Origin: Streptomyces sp. SCL15-4
Lineage (GTDB): Bacteria > Actinomycetota > Actinomycetes > Streptomycetales > Streptomycetaceae
Length of the DNA: 64,000 nucleotides
Direction of reading: 5' to 3'
NCBI RefSeq assembly: GCF_033366695.1
Contig: NZ_JAOBTQ010000001.1
Span: 6,634,001 to 6,698,000, forward strand
The notes below the pieces were generated by a model. The model made no database searches. It was not told the origin of the DNA and saw nothing but the letters and a program-made list of their open reading frames with translations. Below, piece after piece: positions 60,658 to 64,000 of this stretch (within the stretch, counting starts at the first letter, position 1; each line of letters starts with the position of its first letter). The position numbers and the translations under genes were made by a program.

Positions 60658-61107
60658 TCAGGTCCCGCGGGTGTAGTCGGTGGTGAGCACCAGGTCCTTC
60701 GCCGGCCCGCCGACCCGCCACACCGTGCGCCAGCGGCCGGCGTCCAGGACGGTGAACTCGCCCCGGTAGAGGTCGGCCGCGCACGGGTGGTCGGCGACGT
60801 ACCGGCCCGTGGTCAGGTCCAGGTCGTGGAAGGGCCGCCCGTCCGCGAAGCGCACGTCCGCCCGGCCCGGCGCGGGCCCCGGCAGGAACCGCAGCGTCCG
60901 GGTGGCCGGCCGGGCCACCCCGCGCCAGGTGAAGACGCCGGACTCCTCGTGCAGCAGCCCGCCGCCCTCCAGCGGGCCGAAGACGGTGACCCCGGTGAAG
61001 TGCCCGTCGTCCCCGCTCGCCAGGTCCCGCACCGCGCGCTCGACGCGCCAGCGCCCGGACAGATAGGCCGGCAGATCGGCCACCGGCCAGAACTCTTCCT
61101 CACGCAT
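60658..61107 (-). CDS. DUF6314-type protein
   Basis: 149 residues, no signal peptide. LPAYLSGRWRVERAVRDLASGDDGHFTGVTVFGPLEGGGLLHEESGVFTWRG and VWRVGGPAKDLVLTTDYTR suggest a lipocalin-like or heme-protein-like beta barrel. The family is of unknown function. It converges with the acetyltransferase gene and is divergent from the arabinofuranosidase gene. Confidence 0.8.
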   Translation of the reverse strand: MREEEFWPVADLPAYLSGRWRVERAVRDLASGDDGHFTGVTVFGPLEGGGLLHEESGVFTWRGVARPATRTLRFLPGPAPGRADVRFADGRPFHDLDLTTGRYVADHPCAADLYRGEFTVLDAGRWRTVWRVGGPAKDLVLTTDYTRGT

Positions 61108-61152
61108 CCCTCGCGGCCTGCCCCTCTTTCCGTCCCGTCTCGGTCCACCCCA

Positions 61153-61181
61153 TTGACGTGCTCATACCCCTTCCCTATCTT
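61153..61181 (+). promoter_or_regulatory. Arabinofuranosidase promoter
   Basis: TTGACG (61153-61158), a 17-base spacer and TATCTT (61176-61181) form one of the best promoter matches in the window. The start point near 61188 falls inside the first half of the TTCGAA inverted repeat. Confidence 0.75.
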
Positions 61182-61184
61182 GCC

Positions 61185-61219
61185 GTTCGAAGTGCTGACC
61201 AATGTCTGATATTTCGAAC
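61185..61219. promoter_or_regulatory. Operator candidate of the arabinofuranosidase gene
   Basis: GTTCGAA (61185-61191) and TTCGAAC (61213-61219) form an inverted repeat with a 21-base spacer, each arm itself holding the palindrome TTCGAA. It covers the predicted start point, which favours repression in the absence of sugar. Confidence 0.6.
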
Positions 61220-61238
61220 AACGAGCCGCGGAGTATCC

Positions 61239-63719
61239 ATGTCACGCACCACCCGCCTCGGACTCGGCCTGGGAGCGAGCGCCGTCCTGCTCGCCACCAC
61301 CGCCCTCCCCGCCCCCGCCCACGCCGAGGAGGCCACCGACTACGCCATCACCGTCGACCCCTCCGCCACCGGTCCCGCGATCCCACGGAGCATGTACGGG
61401 GTCTTCTTCGAGGACATCAACCGCGCCGCCGACGGCGGCCTGTACGCCGAACTCGTCCAGAACCGTTCCTTCGAGTACTCCGCCGCCGACAACGCCTCGT
61501 ACACCCCGCTGACCGCCTGGACGGTCTCCGGCACCGCCCGGGCGGTGAACGACCCGGGCCGCCTCAACGACCGCAACCGCACCTACCTGGCGCTGGGCGC
61601 CGGCTCGTCCGTCACCAACTCCGGCTACAACACCGGCATCGCCGTACGGGACGGCGAGCGGTACGACTTCTCGGTGTGGGCCCGCGCCGAGGCCGGCAGC
61701 ACGCTCGCCGTCACCCTCCAGGACTCCGGCGGCACGCTCGCCACCGCCCGGCGGATCGCCGTCGGGAAGAACGGCTGGGCCCGCTACAAGGCCACGTTCA
61801 CCGCCACCCGCACCAGCACCACGGGTCGGCTCGCCGTGGCCGCCGACGCCGCCACCGCCCTGGACATGGTGTCCCTCTTCCCGCGCGACACCTACAAGCA
61901 CGAGCCCAACGGCCTGCGCAAGGACCTCGCCGAGAAGGTCGCCGCCCTGCACCCGGGCTTCGTCCGCTTCCCCGGCGGCTGCCTGGTCAACACCGGCTCC
62001 ATGCGGGACTACAGCGAGGCGTCCGGCTGGCAGCGGGCGCGCTCCTACCAGTGGAAGGACACCGTCGGCCCGGTCGAGCAGCGCGCCACCAACGCCAACT
62101 TCTGGGGCTACAACCAGAGCTACGGACTCGGGTACTACGAGTACTTCCGGTTCGCCGAGGACATCGGAGCCATGCCGCTGCCCGTCGTGCCGGCCCTGGT
62201 GACCGGCTGCGGCCAGAACAAGGCCGTGGACGACGACGCCCTCCTGGAGCGGCACATCCAGGACACCCTGGACCTCATCGAGTTCGCCAACGGACCGGCG
62301 ACCTCCGCCTGGGGCAGGGTCCGGGCGAGGATGGGCCATCCCAGGCCCTTCCACCTCACCCACATCGAGGTCGGCAACGAGGAGAACCTGCCCACCGAGT
62401 TCTTCGCCCGCTTCCAGCGCTTCCGCGCGGCCGTCCAGGCGAAGTACCCGTACATGAAGGTCGTCTCCAACTCCGGCCCGGACGATTCCGGCCCGGTCTT
62501 CGACACCGCCTGGAAGCTCAACCGGGACGCGGGCGTCGACATGGTCGACGAGCACTACTACAACAGCAAGCGGTGGTTCCTGCAGAACAACGACCGCTAC
62601 GACTCCTACGACCGCTCCGGTCCGAAGGTCTTCCTCGGCGAGTACGCCTCCCAGGGCAACGCCTTCGAGAACGGCCTCGCCGAGGCGGCCTTCATGACCG
62701 GCCTGGAACGCAACGCGGACGTGGTCGAACTCGCCTCCTACGCCCCGCTGTTCGCCAACGAGGACTACGTCCAGTGGCGCCCGGACCTGGTGTGGTTCAA
62801 CAACCACGCCTCCTGGGGCACGGCCAACTACGAGGTCCAGAAGCTGTTCATGACCAACGTCGGCGACCGCGTCGTACCGAGCACGGCGACCGGCACCCCG
62901 GGCGTCAGCGGGCCCATCACCGGCGCGGTCGGCCTGTCCACGTGGAACACCAGCGCCGCCTACGACGACGTACGGGTCACCGGCGCCGACGGCTCCGCGC
63001 TGCTCGGCGACGACTTCTCCGGCGACGCCTCGAAGTGGACCCACACCGGGGCCGGCAGCTGGACCGTCCAGGACGGCCGGTACGTCCAGACGGACGACAC
63101 CGCCGAGAACACCCTGGTCCAGGCCGGCGACCCGTCCTGGCACGACTACGACCTGCATGTGAAGGCCACCAAGAAGTCCGGCAAGGAGGGCTTCCTCGTC
63201 GCCTTCGGCGTCAAGGACACCGGGAACTGGTTCTGGTGGAACCTCGGCGGCTGGAACAACACCCAGTCGGCCGTCGAGCAGGCCGTGGACGGCGGCAAGT
63301 CCACGCTGATGACCAAGGCGGGCTCGGTCGAGACCGGCCGCGCCTACGACATCGACGTCAAGGTGCGCGGCCGCCAGGTCACCCTCTACCTCGACGGCGA
63401 GGAGTGGGGCAGCTTCACCGACGACAAGCCGGCCGAGCCGTTCCGCCAGGTCGTCACGCGCGACGCGAAGACCGGCGAGCTGATCGTCAAGGTCGTCAAC
63501 GCCCAGTCCGCCGCGGCTCGCACCAGCATCGACCTGGGCGGCGCGAAGGTCGCCTCCCGGGCGAAGGCCGTCACGCTCGCCGCCGCGCCGGACGCGGTGA
63601 ACTCCGAGACGTCCACGGCGGTCGCCCCGCGCACGTCCACCGTCGACGGGGTCGCGGGGACGTTCACGTACACCTTCCCGGCGAACTCCGTCACCTTCCT
63701 GAGGATCAAGCAGAAGTAG
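61239..63719 (+). CDS. Secreted alpha-L-arabinofuranosidase (GH51) with carbohydrate-binding modules
   Basis: 826 residues. A Sec signal peptide ends near AHAEEA. The GH51 fold begins at SMYGVFFEDINRAADGGLYAELVQNRSFE and is interrupted by a CBM4/9-like module (about 85-205); the barrel resumes with FVRFPGGCLV. The acid/base is Glu381 (GNE) and the nucleophile Glu468 (FLGEYAS). A concanavalin-like module (about 590-760, WTHTGAGSWTVQDGRYVQTD) is inserted before the C-terminal beta domain. It removes arabinose side chains from arabinoxylan or arabinan outside the cell. Confidence 0.94.
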   Translation: MSRTTRLGLGLGASAVLLATTALPAPAHAEEATDYAITVDPSATGPAIPRSMYGVFFEDINRAADGGLYAELVQNRSFEYSAADNASYTPLTAWTVSGTARAVNDPGRLNDRNRTYLALGAGSSVTNSGYNTGIAVRDGERYDFSVWARAEAGSTLAVTLQDSGGTLATARRIAVGKNGWARYKATFTATRTSTTGRLAVAADAATALDMVSLFPRDTYKHEPNGLRKDLAEKVAALHPGFVRFPGGCLVNTGSMRDYSEASGWQRARSYQWKDTVGPVEQRATNANFWGYNQSYGLGYYEYFRFAEDIGAMPLPVVPALVTGCGQNKAVDDDALLERHIQDTLDLIEFANGPATSAWGRVRARMGHPRPFHLTHIEVGNEENLPTEFFARFQRFRAAVQAKYPYMKVVSNSGPDDSGPVFDTAWKLNRDAGVDMVDEHYYNSKRWFLQNNDRYDSYDRSGPKVFLGEYASQGNAFENGLAEAAFMTGLERNADVVELASYAPLFANEDYVQWRPDLVWFNNHASWGTANYEVQKLFMTNVGDRVVPSTATGTPGVSGPITGAVGLSTWNTSAAYDDVRVTGADGSALLGDDFSGDASKWTHTGAGSWTVQDGRYVQTDDTAENTLVQAGDPSWHDYDLHVKATKKSGKEGFLVAFGVKDTGNWFWWNLGGWNNTQSAVEQAVDGGKSTLMTKAGSVETGRAYDIDVKVRGRQVTLYLDGEEWGSFTDDKPAEPFRQVVTRDAKTGELIVKVVNAQSAAARTSIDLGGAKVASRAKAVTLAAAPDAVNSETSTAVAPRTSTVDGVAGTFTYTFPANSVTFLRIKQK

Positions 63720-63734
63720 GACGGGCGGGCGCGC

Positions 63735-64000
<266 letters not shown>

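Overview
The window is chromosomal core DNA of a Streptomyces (or very close relative). The evidence is about 72% G+C, third-codon GC bias, many GTG starts, and Streptomyces-specific genes: a Pup-proteasome locus without dop, a five-gene conservon ending in a CYP157-type P450, and NsdA-like and SpoIIE-like developmental proteins. I see no prophage, insertion sequence, CRISPR array, rRNA or tRNA. The species cannot be told from the window.

Layout. 1-2.2 kb: end of the Pup-proteasome operon (endonuclease VII-like gene, prcB, prcA). 2.2-4.6 kb: a divergent LacI regulator/MFS exporter pair. 4.6-15 kb: pafA, two FKBP prolyl isomerases, pafB-pafC, two small proteins, tatA-tatC and helY; the pafA-pafB-pafC-tatA-tatC-helY order is shared with mycobacteria. 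15.3-19.9 kb: the translationally coupled rar/cvn9 conservon (sensor ATPase, roadblock, DUF742, GTPase, P450). 19.9-23.5 kb: pseudouridine synthase, GNAT, siderophore-interacting protein behind an iron box, 5'-3' exonuclease. 23.7-26.6 kb: glycine-betaine-type ABC importer whose permease and binding protein are fused. 27-31.4 kb: cupin regulator, metal-receptor-like protein, TDT transporter with divergent LysR, and an APH-like kinase.

31.4-37.8 kb looks like a complete glutamylation route for a small amine, most likely ethanolamine: glutamine-synthetase-like ligase (GlnA4 type), SDR, aldehyde dehydrogenase and gamma-glutamyl hydrolase, with a FadR-type regulator and two matching 22-bp operator candidates. 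38-41 kb holds a repeat-rich membrane protein coupled to a mycosin-like protease. 41-43.7 kb has a lipase-like hydrolase, an SseB protein and DUF1844. 43.7-45.6 kb is the infC-rpmI-rplT translation operon, with a long structured leader and an apparent ATC start for infC. 45.7-51.7 kb: SpoU methyltransferase, PAS histidine kinase and pheS-pheT. 51.8-55.1 kb: SpoIIE phosphatase, NsdA-like protein, NUDIX hydrolase and a small membrane protein. 55.3-64 kb is a looser accessory stretch: 3-hydroxyacyl-CoA dehydrogenase, GHL10 hydrolase, DUF1918, a DMT exporter and MocR regulator with overlapping start codons, GNAT, DUF6314, a secreted GH51 arabinofuranosidase and the 3' end of a sufS-like cysteine desulfurase.

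The most promising items for follow-up are the infC leader and start codon, the FadR operator pair with its amine pathway, the P450 lacking ExxR, the repeat protein/mycosin pair, and the head-to-head DMT/MocR start codons. Operator, promoter and terminator calls come from eye-read symmetry and are predictions.
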